DNA from: Pseudomonadota bacterium
GTDB taxonomy: Bacteria; Pseudomonadota; Alphaproteobacteria; Rhodospirillales; Rhodospirillaceae
Direction of reading: 5' to 3'
Length of the DNA: 16,760 nt
Assembly: GCA_023396465.1 (NCBI GenBank)
Contig: JAEWWF010000135.1
Location: 1 to 16,760, forward strand
Part shown: piece by piece, positions 1-7,100 of the stretch
How the letters are laid out: every line of letters starts with the position of its first letter
Numbering within the stretch: position 1 is the first letter of the stretch
Made by a program: the position numbers and the translations under genes
The notes under the pieces: generated by a model
Told to the model about the DNA's origin: nothing
The model's input: only the letters and a program-made list of their open reading frames with translations
Databases searched by the model: none

Positions 1-564
<564 letters not shown>

Positions 565-594
565 GGGGCAGCCGCGTCCTTCTCTGGCTGGCGG

Positions 595-2049
595 TCAGCG
601 GCCGAGTAGCACCGTCGTCGGGCGGCCGCCGCGGATGAAGGTGATGCGCCAGGTGTCGCCACGACGCAGCGCCGCCTGGAGGGCATCAATGGTCAGAGTA
701 TCGCTGTCGTTGATGCGCGTCACCACATCTCCCGGCCGGAACCCGACCCGCGCCGCCACGCCATTGCGCAGCAGACGCAGGATGACGACACCGCGTTGCA
801 GGCCGGACAGGCCCATCTCCTCCGCCAGCGCCGGATTGACGTTGGCGACCTCCGCCCCCGACAGCGGGCCAAAGCGGTCATCCAGGCGGGTGACGGAGCG
901 CGGCGGATCTTCCGGCGGCGCCACCAGCGAGACCGTCAGGTCCACCGGCCGTCCCTGGCGCAGCACGCTCATGCGGGCGGTGCCGCCGAGGGGGGCGGTG
1001 ACGATGCGGTAGCGCAGTTCCGACGGATCGGCCACCGGGCGGCCGTCGATGGCGGTGATGACGTCGCCGACCTTCAGCCCCGCCTTCTCCGCCGGGCTGC
1101 CGGGGGACAGGCCGTTGATGAGCACCCCGGCCGGGCGCGGCAGGCCGAGGCTCTGGGCGATCTCGTTGGTGACGCCCTGGCCGGCGGCGCCGAACCACGG
1201 CCGCACCGCCTTGCCGCCGGTGAGCAGGCTGTCGACCACCACCCGCACCAAGTCCGACGGGATGGCGAAACCGATGCCGACGTTGCCGCCGTCACGGGAG
1301 TAGATCGCCGTGTTGATGCCGACCAGGGTGCCTTCGGCATCCACCAGCGCGCCGCCAGAGTTGCCGGGGTTGATGGCGGCGTCGGTCTGGATGAAGCTGC
1401 GGTAATCGGCCTGACCGCCGCCGGTGGTGCGGGCCAAGGCCGAGACGATCCCCATGGTCACCGTCTGGCCGACGCCGAAGGGGTTGCCGACCGCCAGCAC
1501 CAGATCACCCACCTCCAGCCCGTCGCTGTCGCCCAGGTGCAGCACCGGCAGGTCGGCGCCTTCCGCCTTCAGGCGCAACACCGCAAGATCGGTGCGCTCG
1601 TCGGTGCCGATGACCTCGGCCTCGAACTCGCGACGGTCGGACAGCACGACGGTGATCTGGGTGGCGTTCTTCACCACATGATCGTTGGTGACGACGATGC
1701 CGTCGGCGCGAATGATGACGCCGGAGCCCAGCGAGTTCTGCACCCGCTCCTGCGGCTGGCCGAGCATCTGGTCGCCGAAGAAGCGGCGGAAGAACGGGTC
1801 GTTGAACAGCGGCGACAGCGGTTGGCGCTGCTGCACCACCGTCTTGGTGTAGATGTTGACGACGGCCGGCGTCACCGCCTTCACCACCGGGGCGAAGGAG
1901 AGAGTGATCTCCGCTTTCGACTGCGGCACGATGCGGTCGGTGAGCGTCCCCTCGGGGGTTTGCGCCGCCGCCGGCGCCATGATCGCCGTCAGGGCGAGAA
2001 CCGCCGCCGCCAGTATGCCCGCCCCCTGTCTCCACCCCTGCCGTTTCAT
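595..2049 (-). CDS. Do-like (HtrA/DegP family) periplasmic serine protease
   Basis: Exported trypsin-like protease/chaperone for envelope protein quality control, 484 residues from the chosen start. Residues 1-30 form a signal peptide (basic MKRQGWRQ, hydrophobic core, APAAAQ cleavage region). The protease domain carries the triad His124 (TNDHVV), Asp154 (ERTDLAVL) and Ser231 (GNSGGAL). PDZ1 covers about 285-375 and PDZ2 about 395-475, so this is the two-PDZ DegP/DegQ/MucD architecture and not DegS. An in-frame GTG at 2088 was rejected because it would put 13 residues ahead of the signal peptide. The ATG at 2049 has GGAAGGGAG about 10 nt upstream. The gene follows the terminator of the ribosomal cluster and precedes rarA. 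Which paralogue it is (degP, degQ or mucD) cannot be told from the sequence, so no symbol is given. Confidence 0.92.
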   Translation of the reverse strand: MKRQGWRQGAGILAAAVLALTAIMAPAAAQTPEGTLTDRIVPQSKAEITLSFAPVVKAVTPAVVNIYTKTVVQQRQPLSPLFNDPFFRRFFGDQMLGQPQERVQNSLGSGVIIRADGIVVTNDHVVKNATQITVVLSDRREFEAEVIGTDERTDLAVLRLKAEGADLPVLHLGDSDGLEVGDLVLAVGNPFGVGQTVTMGIVSALARTTGGGQADYRSFIQTDAAINPGNSGGALVDAEGTLVGINTAIYSRDGGNVGIGFAIPSDLVRVVVDSLLTGGKAVRPWFGAAGQGVTNEIAQSLGLPRPAGVLINGLSPGSPAEKAGLKVGDVITAIDGRPVADPSELRYRIVTAPLGGTARMSVLRQGRPVDLTVSLVAPPEDPPRSVTRLDDRFGPLSGAEVANVNPALAEEMGLSGLQRGVVILRLLRNGVAARVGFRPGDVVTRINDSDTLTIDALQAALRRGDTWRITFIRGGRPTTVLLGR

Positions 2050-2089
2050 CGCCCTCAGGCTCCCTTCCGCCGCCGTGACTGGTGACACA

Positions 2090-2122
2090 CCGGCGCCTAT
2101 ATAGCGCGCCCGGTGCCAAGCG
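2090..2122 (-). promoter_or_regulatory. Possible promoter of the Do-protease/rarA pair
   Basis: On the minus strand a TATATA -10-like box (2098-2103) lies about 50 nt upstream of the protease ATG and just downstream of the cluster terminator. The matching -35 is poor: TTTGCG at 17 nt or TTGCGC at 16 nt, only three bases agreeing with TTGACA. A promoter is expected here because the terminator separates the protease from rplQ, but the exact boxes are a guess. Confidence 0.35.
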
Positions 2123-2123
2123 C

Positions 2124-2160
2124 AAAAACAGCAAGGGGCAGCCGCGTGCGGCTGCCCCTT
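2124..2160 (-). terminator. Intrinsic terminator of the ribosomal protein cluster
   Basis: A perfect 13-bp inverted repeat (2133-2145 with 2148-2160; AAGGGGCAGCCGC and its complement around a 2-nt centre) lies 43 nt after the rplQ stop. In minus-strand RNA it is followed two bases later by U-G-UUUUU (2130-2124). The GC-rich stem plus U tract is a textbook rho-independent terminator and marks the end of the r-protein transcript. Confidence 0.88.
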
Positions 2161-2202
2161 CCGTGCCGTCCCTGCCAGCCGCGCCGGGCGGCCGGGCGAG
2201 GA

Positions 2203-2634
2203 TTACTCCTGGTCGTCGCCGGCGGCTTCGGCCTCGGCGGCGACGCGGGCCTTGTCCTCGGCGCCCTTGGCGGCCAGGTCGCGGTCCACCAGTTCGATGA
2301 CCGCCATCGGGGCGGCGTCACCGTAGCGGAAGCCGGCCTTCAGCACGCGGGTGTAGCCGCCGCTGCGGTCCTTGTAGCGCTCGGCCAGGGTGGAGAACAG
2401 CTTGCGGACCACGTCTTCCTCGCGGATCACCGCCAGGGCCTGACGGCGGGCGTGCAGGTCGCCGCGCTTGCCGAGGGAGATCAGCTTCTCGGCGATCGGA
2501 CGCAGGTCCTTGGCCTTCGGCAGGGTGGTCTTGATCTGCTCGTGCTTCAGCAGCGCGGTCGCCATGTTGGCGAACAGGGCCTTACGATGGGCCTTGGTGC
2601 GGTTGAGCTTGCGGCCCGACATACCGTGACGCAT
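2203..2634 (-). CDS. rplQ: 50S ribosomal protein L17
   Basis: Large-subunit protein that sits near the polypeptide exit. It has 143 residues and opens with the family hallmark MRHGMSGRKLNRT; the KHEQIKTTLPKAKDLRP stretch (31-47) and GGYTRVLK (92-99) are conserved L17 blocks. The last 25 or so residues (KGAEDKARVAAEAEAAGDDQE) form an Ala/Glu-rich acidic tail beyond the bacterial core, as in other alphaproteobacterial L17 proteins. The ATG at 2634 has a strong AGGAGG 8 nt upstream. It is the last gene of the alpha part, separated from rpoA by 289 nt and followed by the cluster terminator. Its TAA stop lies in a short AGGA-GUAA-UCCU hairpin. Confidence 0.97.
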   Translation of the reverse strand: MRHGMSGRKLNRTKAHRKALFANMATALLKHEQIKTTLPKAKDLRPIAEKLISLGKRGDLHARRQALAVIREEDVVRKLFSTLAERYKDRSGGYTRVLKAGFRYGDAAPMAVIELVDRDLAAKGAEDKARVAAEAEAAGDDQE

Positions 2635-2923
2635 GCGATCGTCCTCCTAATCCTGGTCTCGCGGCGCGAAACCGATTGCGATGCCCGCCGCCGCGCCCTG
2701 AAAAAAGGACTGATGCGGCATGTACGGCGGGGTGGTTCCGGCTTGGAACCGATGGGGCCGCCCGTATAGACCGGGCGGCCCCGAAAGGCAAGTCTGGAGC
2801 GGCTGGCGTGCCGCTCCCTCAGGCTGCGGCGGCCTGCCGCTGATCCGGGCCTTTCAGACCCGGCCGGCGCGACCTATGCCGCGGAAGCCAGGCGCGCGCC
2901 CGGCCCCTGAGGGCAAACAAAGA
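2635..2923 (-). other. Long rpoA-rplQ spacer with a strong palindrome
   Basis: No gene is seen in these 289 bases. The main element is a perfect 11-bp inverted repeat GGGGCCGCCCG/CGGGCGGCCCC (2754-2764 and 2772-2782) with a 7-nt loop, not followed by a U tract in either direction. A 6-bp hairpin GGTTCC/GGAACC (2734-2750) lies next to it, and a 7-bp CGCGGCG/CGCCGCG pairing (2660-2666 with 2689-2695) lies nearer rplQ. A minus-strand T6 at 2706-2701 does not directly follow a stem. TTGCCT (2786-2791) and TATACG (2763-2768), 17 nt apart, make a weak promoter-like pair ahead of rplQ. Processing site, attenuator or internal promoter are all possible. Confidence 0.6.
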
Positions 2924-3940
2924 TCAGAACGGATCTTCCAGCTTCTTGGCCAGTTCCTCGATGTTCTCGGGCGGCCAGTTGGGAATTTCCATGCCGAGGT
3001 GCAGACCCATGGAGGCGAGAACCTCCTTGATCTCGTTCAGCGACTTGCGGCCGAAGTTGGGAGTACGGAGCATTTCCGCCTCGGTCTTCTGCACCAGATC
3101 GCCGATGTAGATGATGTTGTCGTTCTTCAGGCAGTTCGCCGAACGGACCGACAACTCCAGCTCGTCGACCTTGCGCAGGAGGTTCTTGTTGAAGGGGAGT
3201 TCCTCCTCCTTCTTCTCCTCGAAGGCAGCCTGCGGCTCATCGAAGTTGATGAACAGCTGAAGCTGGTCCTGAAGAATGCGGGCGGCCAGGGCCACCGCAT
3301 CTTCCGGGGTGACGGCGCCGTTGGTCTCGACCACCATCGACAGCTTGTCGTAGTCGGTGACCTGACCGACGCGGCTGTTCTCCACCTTGTAGGAGACGCG
3401 CTTGACCGGGCTGAAGATGCTGTCGACCGGGATCAGGCCGATCGGGCTGTCTTCGCTGCGGTTGTTGGCCGCCGGGACATACCCCTTGCCGGTGTTGACG
3501 GTGAACTCCATGTCCAGCGTCGCCCCCTGGTCCAGGTGGCAGATCACCAAGTCCGGGTTCATGATCTCGATGTCGGCGCTCGACTCGATCTGGCCGGCGC
3601 TCACCGGGCCGGGACCGCTGGCCTTCAGGGTCATGCGCTTCGGGCCTTCGCCGTACATGCGCAGGCCGAGCGTCTTGATGTTCAGGATCATGTCGGTGAC
3701 GTCCTCGCGGACGCCTTCGACGCTGCTGAACTCGTGCAGGACGCCTTTGATCTGAATGGCGGTCACCGCCGCACCCTGCAACGACGACAGCAGCACCCGC
3801 CGCAGCGCATTGCCGAGGGTCATGCCGAAGCCACGCTCAAGCGGCTCGGCCACCACCGTCGCGATGCGCGACGGATCGTCGCCGGGCTCCACGGAGAGCT
3901 TCGACGGTTTGATCAGTTCCTGCCAGTTCTTCTGAATCAC
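2924..3940 (-). CDS. rpoA: DNA-directed RNA polymerase alpha subunit
   Basis: Dimerises to nucleate RNA polymerase assembly and contacts UP elements and activators. It has 338 residues. The N-terminal domain (about 1-234) contains ERGFGMTLGNALRRVLLSS (35-53), the assembly region. A charged linker (about 235-250, EEKKEEE) joins the helix-hairpin-helix C-terminal domain. Arg266 in VRSANCL corresponds to E. coli Arg265, the main DNA-contact residue, and NFGRKSLNEIKE (295-306) is also conserved. The start is GTG (3938-3940) with AAGGGG about 7 nt upstream; the MIQKNWQELIKP opening matches alphaproteobacterial RpoA. Unusually for a gene in this cluster it is set 192 nt after rpsK, in a spacer with three hairpins. 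Confidence 0.98.
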   Translation of the reverse strand: MIQKNWQELIKPSKLSVEPGDDPSRIATVVAEPLERGFGMTLGNALRRVLLSSLQGAAVTAIQIKGVLHEFSSVEGVREDVTDMILNIKTLGLRMYGEGPKRMTLKASGPGPVSAGQIESSADIEIMNPDLVICHLDQGATLDMEFTVNTGKGYVPAANNRSEDSPIGLIPVDSIFSPVKRVSYKVENSRVGQVTDYDKLSMVVETNGAVTPEDAVALAARILQDQLQLFINFDEPQAAFEEKKEEELPFNKNLLRKVDELELSVRSANCLKNDNIIYIGDLVQKTEAEMLRTPNFGRKSLNEIKEVLASMGLHLGMEIPNWPPENIEELAKKLEDPF

Positions 3941-4132
3941 GGGCGTGCCCCTTGTTTATCCGGTTGTCTCCGGGTTCAGACGCCGGAACCCGGTAACGCC
4001 GAAGTCCCGCAGGCCGCAGCGAGCACGGCTTTGGGACGGCACAGCGCCGGCCAGAGCCTTACGGCTCGGGCCGGCGAAACCTTGCGGACCGATTGGCGCG
4101 CCGCGCAGGTTCCTGCGCGACAGCCCGGCGGC
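3941..4132 (-). promoter_or_regulatory. Structured rpsK-rpoA spacer with three hairpins
   Basis: No ORF is plausible here. Reading along the transcript: (1) an 8-bp CGCGCAGG/CCTGCGCG hairpin with a 2-nt centre (4102-4119); (2) a 13-bp stem with one mismatch, CGCCGGCC-x-GAGCC closed by a GUAA tetraloop (4045-4076); (3) an 8-bp CCGGGTTC/GAACCCGG stem with an 8-nt loop (3970-3993). None is followed by a U tract, so they look like RNA processing, stabilising or translational control elements and not intrinsic terminators. I see no convincing promoter in the spacer. The function is inferred only from structure. Confidence 0.6.
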
Positions 4133-4528
4133 TCAGACGCGCCGGCGCTTACGCGGACGGCAGCCGTTGTGCGGAATCGGCGTGACGTCGCGAATGGAGG
4201 TGATGGCGAAACCCACCGCCTGAAGCGCGCGCAGCGCCGACTCGCGGCCCGAACCCGGACCGGACACTTCGACCTCGAGGGTCTTCATGCCGTGCTCGGC
4301 CGCCTTGCGACCGGCATCCTCGGCCGCGACCTGCGCGGCGTAGGGGGTCGACTTGCGGGAGCCCTTGAAGCCCTGCGAGCCAGCCGACGACCAGGAAATC
4401 GCGTTCCCCTGCACGTCGGTGATGGTGATCATGGTGTTGTTGAACGACGCGTTCACGTGCGCGATGCCGGAAGAAATGTTCTTCCGCTCGCGGCGACGCG
4501 GACGGGCGGTCTGAGCAGCCTTGGCCAT
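4133..4528 (-). CDS. rpsK: 30S ribosomal protein S11
   Basis: Platform protein of the small subunit that lines the mRNA exit path with S7 and S18. It has 131 residues, close to the usual 129. The conserved blocks are HVNASFNNTMITITD (24-38), GNAISWSSAGSQGFKGSRKSTPYAAQ (41-66), the GPGSGRESALRAL loop and the basic C-terminal PIPHNGCRPRKRRRV. The ATG at 4528 has AAGGATAGG about 8 nt upstream. It follows rpsM by 22 nt, in the usual alpha-operon order, and precedes a long structured spacer before rpoA. Confidence 0.98.
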   Translation of the reverse strand: MAKAAQTARPRRRERKNISSGIAHVNASFNNTMITITDVQGNAISWSSAGSQGFKGSRKSTPYAAQVAAEDAGRKAAEHGMKTLEVEVSGPGSGRESALRALQAVGFAITSIRDVTPIPHNGCRPRKRRRV

Positions 4529-4550
4529 TGCCGAAACCTATCCTTCTCGC

Positions 4551-4919
4551 TTACTTCTTCTTGCCGGCGATCGGCTTGGCCGGGCCCTTGCGGGTGCGCG
4601 CATTGGTGTGCGTGCGCTGGCCATGGACCGGCAGGCCCTTGCGGTGACGCAGGCCGCGGTAGCAGCCCAGGTCCATGAGACGCTTGATGTTCATCGCGAC
4701 TTCACGACGCAGGTCGCCTTCGACCTTGTAATCGGCGTCGATCATTTCGCGGATGCGCAGCACTTCGTCATCCGACAGCTGGTTGACACGAACCGCGTCG
4801 GCGATACCGATCTTGCTGCAGATCTCCTTCGCCTTCTTCGGGCCGATGCCATAGATGTAGGTCAGCGCAATCTCCACCCGCTTGTTGGTGGGAATGTTAA
4901 CGCCAGCGATACGCGCCAA
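4551..4919 (-). CDS. rpsM: 30S ribosomal protein S13 (TTG start)
   Basis: Head protein of the small subunit that forms bridges to the large subunit and touches the P-site tRNA through its basic tail. It has 122 residues with the standard opening ARIAGVNIPTNKRVEIALTYI, the helix-two-turn-helix GIGPKKAKEIC and the C-terminal RGLRHRKGLPVHGQRTHTNARTRKG. The start must be the TTG at 4917-4919: upstream the frame reads TAA GGA GTA CGG GCT TTG, leaving no ATG or GTG, and the next ATG is far inside the conserved protein. AAGGAG lies 8 nt before the TTG. It is the first gene of the alpha part and has its own near-consensus promoter at the end of adk. Confidence 0.96.
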   Translation of the reverse strand: MARIAGVNIPTNKRVEIALTYIYGIGPKKAKEICSKIGIADAVRVNQLSDDEVLRIREMIDADYKVEGDLRREVAMNIKRLMDLGCYRGLRHRKGLPVHGQRTHTNARTRKGPAKPIAGKKK

Positions 4920-4992
4920 AGCCCGTACTCCTTACTCTTCTGCGACTGTATGTCGAATTGCGTGTCTAGGGCGGGTGACCCGAAGGTGCGCG

Positions 4993-5020
4993 ATTATAGG
5001 GTTCGCGCCCATAGAGTCAA
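4993..5020 (-). promoter_or_regulatory. Near-consensus sigma-70-type promoter of the alpha operon (rpsM)
   Basis: On the minus strand TTGACT (5015-5020, five of six to consensus) and a perfect TATAAT (4993-4998) are separated by 16 nt. The TGA stop of adk (5017-5019) lies inside the -35 box. A start near 4986 would give a leader of about 66 nt before the rpsM TTG. This is the best promoter match I found in the window, and it would let rpsM-rpsK-rpoA-rplQ be transcribed apart from the S10-spc message. The match is direct; activity is inferred. Confidence 0.75.
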
Positions 5021-5688
5021 CCAGCCACCGTGGATTTTTCCAGAATCTCGACCAGATCCTTGGTCACCTGGTCGATGTCTCGGGTGCCGTCGACGACATG
5101 CACCTTGCCCTTGTTGTCGTAGTACTCAAGCACCGGGGCCGTCTGACGGTGATAAGCCTCCAGCCGCGACACCACCGTTTCGGCGTTATCGTCGGCGCGG
5201 CGCTTGAACTCCGTCGAGCCGCAGGCGTCACAGACGCCCGCCACCTTCGGCTGCTGGTAGGTGTCGTGGTAGCCACGGCCGCACTTGGCGCAGGCGTAGC
5301 GGCCGGTGATGCGTTCGACCAGCAGCTCGTCGGGGACGCGCAGCTCGATCACCGCATCCAGCGGCATGTCCTTGCCGGCCATCAGCGACTCGAGGGCGTC
5401 GGCCTGCGGAATGGTGCGGGGGAAGCCATCCAGAATGAACCCGTTGGCGCAGTCCGGCTGGTCGATTCGCTCCGAGATCAGGCCGATCATCAGGTCGTCC
5501 GAGACCAGTTGACCGGCATCCATCACCGCCTTGGCCTGCTTGCCGAGGTCGGACCCCGACGCGACCGCCGCGCGCAGCATGTCACCGGTGGAGAGTTGCT
5601 TGATCCCGAAGGCGTCTTCCAGGCGCTGGGCCTGCGTGCCCTTGCCGCCGCCCGGCGGGCCCATGAAGATGATACGCTTCCCCTTCAT
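5017..5688 (-). CDS. adk: Adenylate kinase, long form with four-cysteine LID
   Basis: Catalyses ATP + AMP = 2 ADP in the cytoplasm. It has 223 residues. The P-loop GPPGGGKG is at 10-17, the AMP-binding LSTGDMLRAAV at about 32-42, and DGFPRTIPQADAL with its catalytic Arg at 87-99. The LID starts at ERITGRY (125-131) and carries Cys133, Cys136, Cys153 and Cys156 as two CxxC pairs, the zinc-type knuckle that E. coli Adk lacks. Zinc binding is inferred from the cysteines; a Cys4 adenylate kinase is known from Paracoccus denitrificans. The ATG shares its A with the secY stop (TGATG, 5686-5690), implying translational coupling; AGGGGT about 8 nt upstream serves as ribosome site. Its location between secY and rpsM is common in alphaproteobacteria. 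Confidence 0.97.
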   Translation of the reverse strand: MKGKRIIFMGPPGGGKGTQAQRLEDAFGIKQLSTGDMLRAAVASGSDLGKQAKAVMDAGQLVSDDLMIGLISERIDQPDCANGFILDGFPRTIPQADALESLMAGKDMPLDAVIELRVPDELLVERITGRYACAKCGRGYHDTYQQPKVAGVCDACGSTEFKRRADDNAETVVSRLEAYHRQTAPVLEYYDNKGKVHVVDGTRDIDQVTKDLVEILEKSTVAG

Positions 5689-7031
5689 CAGCGCTTACCC
5701 CTGAGTTTCGATTTCTTGATGAGCCCCTCGTACTGGTGCGCCAGCAGGTGGGACTGGATCTGGGCCACCGTATCCATGGTCACGGTGACGACGATCAGAA
5801 GCGAGGTGCCGCCGAAGTAGAAGGGCACGCCCAACTCCGCGATCAGGATCTCGGGCAGGACCGAAATGAACACCAGGTAGATGGCACCGACGGCGGTGAG
5901 CCGGGTCAGCACGTAATCCAGGTATTCGGCCGTGTTCTTGCCAGGGCGGATGCCCGGGATGAAGCCGCCGTACTTCTTCAGATTGTCGGCGGTGTCCTGC
6001 GGGTTGAACACGACGGCCGTATAGAAGAAGGCGAAGAACGCGATCAGGGCGGCGTAGAGCACGATGTGCAGCGGTTGGCCGAGGCCGAGCAGCGCCACCA
6101 CGTCACGCAACCACTCGGGGCCGGAACCGGCGGTGAAGCTGGCGGCGGTGGTGGGAACCAGCAGGATCGAGCTGGCGAAGATCGGCGGGATGACGCCCGG
6201 CGTGTTGATCTTCAGCGGCAGGTGGGTCGATTCGCCGCCGTACATCCGGTTGCCCATCTGGCGCTTCGGATACTGCACCAGGATGCGGCGCTGGGCGCGC
6301 TCGACGAAGACGATGAAGGCGATGACGGCGACGGCCAGCAGGATGATGCCGATGATGGCCACCGGATGCAGGGCGCCGGTGCGTCCCAGTTCCAGCATGC
6401 CGGCCAGGGCGCCGGGCAGGTTCGCCACGATGCCGGTGAAGATGATCAGCGAGATGCCGTTGCCGACGCCGCGGGCGGTGATCTGCTCGCCCAGCCACAT
6501 CAGGAACAGGGTGCCGCCGACCAGGGTGACAACGGTGGTGAAGCGGAAGAAATAGCCGGGATCGTAGACCGCGGCCGCACCGCCGTCACCGCCCATGGAC
6601 TCGAGCCCGACGGCGATGCCGTAGGCCTGCATGGTGGCGATCAGCACCGTCAGGTAGCGGGTGTATTGGTTGATCTTCTTGCGGCCCGATTCGCCTTCCT
6701 TCTTCAGCGCCTCCATGGAGGGGCTGACGGCGGTCATCAGCTGCATGATGATCGAGGCGGAGATATAGGGCATGATGTTCAGCGCGAAGATGGTCATGCG
6801 CGACAGCGCCCCACCCGCGAACATGTCGAACATCCCGAGGATGCCGCCGCCTTGCTGCGCGAAGATGCTGGCGAGCGCCTGCGGGTTGATCCCCGGCAGC
6901 GGAACGTAGGTTCCGATGCGGTAGACGATCAGGGCGCCCAGGGTGAACCAGATCCGCTTCTTGAGTTCAGTCGCCTTCGAAAAGGTACTGAAGTTCATGT
7001 TGGCGGCCAGCTGTTCGGCGGCAGAAGCCAT
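5688..7031 (-). CDS. secY: Protein translocase channel subunit SecY
   Basis: Inner-membrane channel of the Sec translocon, partner of SecE/SecG, SecA and the ribosome. It has 447 residues with ten hydrophobic segments at roughly 25-43, 77-100, 124-144, 163-183, 193-213, 223-243, 278-298, 320-342, 375-395 and 403-423. The plug region lies at about 60-72 (GGGILGMFDMFAGG, just before TM2). The cytosolic loops RMYGGESTHLPLKINTPGVIP (262-282) and KKYGGFIPGIRPGK (352-365) are SecY signatures. The ATG at 7031 has only a weak GAGAG site; M12 is possible, but the full N-terminus is kept. It is preceded by a terminator-like element after rplO, and its stop overlaps the adk start by one base. Confidence 0.97.
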   Translation of the reverse strand: MASAAEQLAANMNFSTFSKATELKKRIWFTLGALIVYRIGTYVPLPGINPQALASIFAQQGGGILGMFDMFAGGALSRMTIFALNIMPYISASIIMQLMTAVSPSMEALKKEGESGRKKINQYTRYLTVLIATMQAYGIAVGLESMGGDGGAAAVYDPGYFFRFTTVVTLVGGTLFLMWLGEQITARGVGNGISLIIFTGIVANLPGALAGMLELGRTGALHPVAIIGIILLAVAVIAFIVFVERAQRRILVQYPKRQMGNRMYGGESTHLPLKINTPGVIPPIFASSILLVPTTAASFTAGSGPEWLRDVVALLGLGQPLHIVLYAALIAFFAFFYTAVVFNPQDTADNLKKYGGFIPGIRPGKNTAEYLDYVLTRLTAVGAIYLVFISVLPEILIAELGVPFYFGGTSLLIVVTVTMDTVAQIQSHLLAHQYEGLIKKSKLRGKR

Positions 7032-7054
7032 GCCCGATTACTCTCGCTCGCTAG

Positions 7055-7100
7055 AAAAACAGAAAAAGGGAAGAGGCGGCGATTACTCGCCGCCCTCCTC
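7055..7100 (-). terminator. Terminator-like hairpin at the rplO stop, before secY (possible attenuator)
   Basis: A perfect 8-bp stem GGCGGCGA/TCGCCGCC (7075-7082 and 7087-7094) is capped by a four-base loop that is GUAA in minus-strand RNA and contains the rplO TAA stop. Allowing one bulged G and one G-U pair, the stem extends about five pairs (to 7070 and 7100). It is followed by CC-UUUUU-CUG-UUUUU (7069-7055). Structure and U-rich tail fit an intrinsic terminator, yet it sits between two genes of one operon, so partial read-through or ribosome-controlled attenuation is inferred. Confidence 0.55.

Noticed and set aside
796..2085. A 429-codon plus-strand frame opposite the protease gene
   Set aside because: The minus strand encodes a full catalytic triad, signal peptide and two PDZ domains; the plus frame has no protein-like features.
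2050..2088. Upstream GTG start for the Do protease
   Set aside because: It would place 13 residues before a complete signal peptide and would fall at or next to the predicted transcript start; the ATG at 2049 has the better ribosome site.
2720..4678. A 652-codon plus-strand frame across rpoA, rpsK and rpsM
   Set aside because: Antisense to conserved genes and spanning their spacers, low-complexity composition, no family resemblance.
4940..4992. Possible UUCG-capped hairpin (ACC-UUCG-GGU) in the rpsM leader
   Set aside because: Only three clean pairs; too weak to call as a regulatory RNA without covariation.
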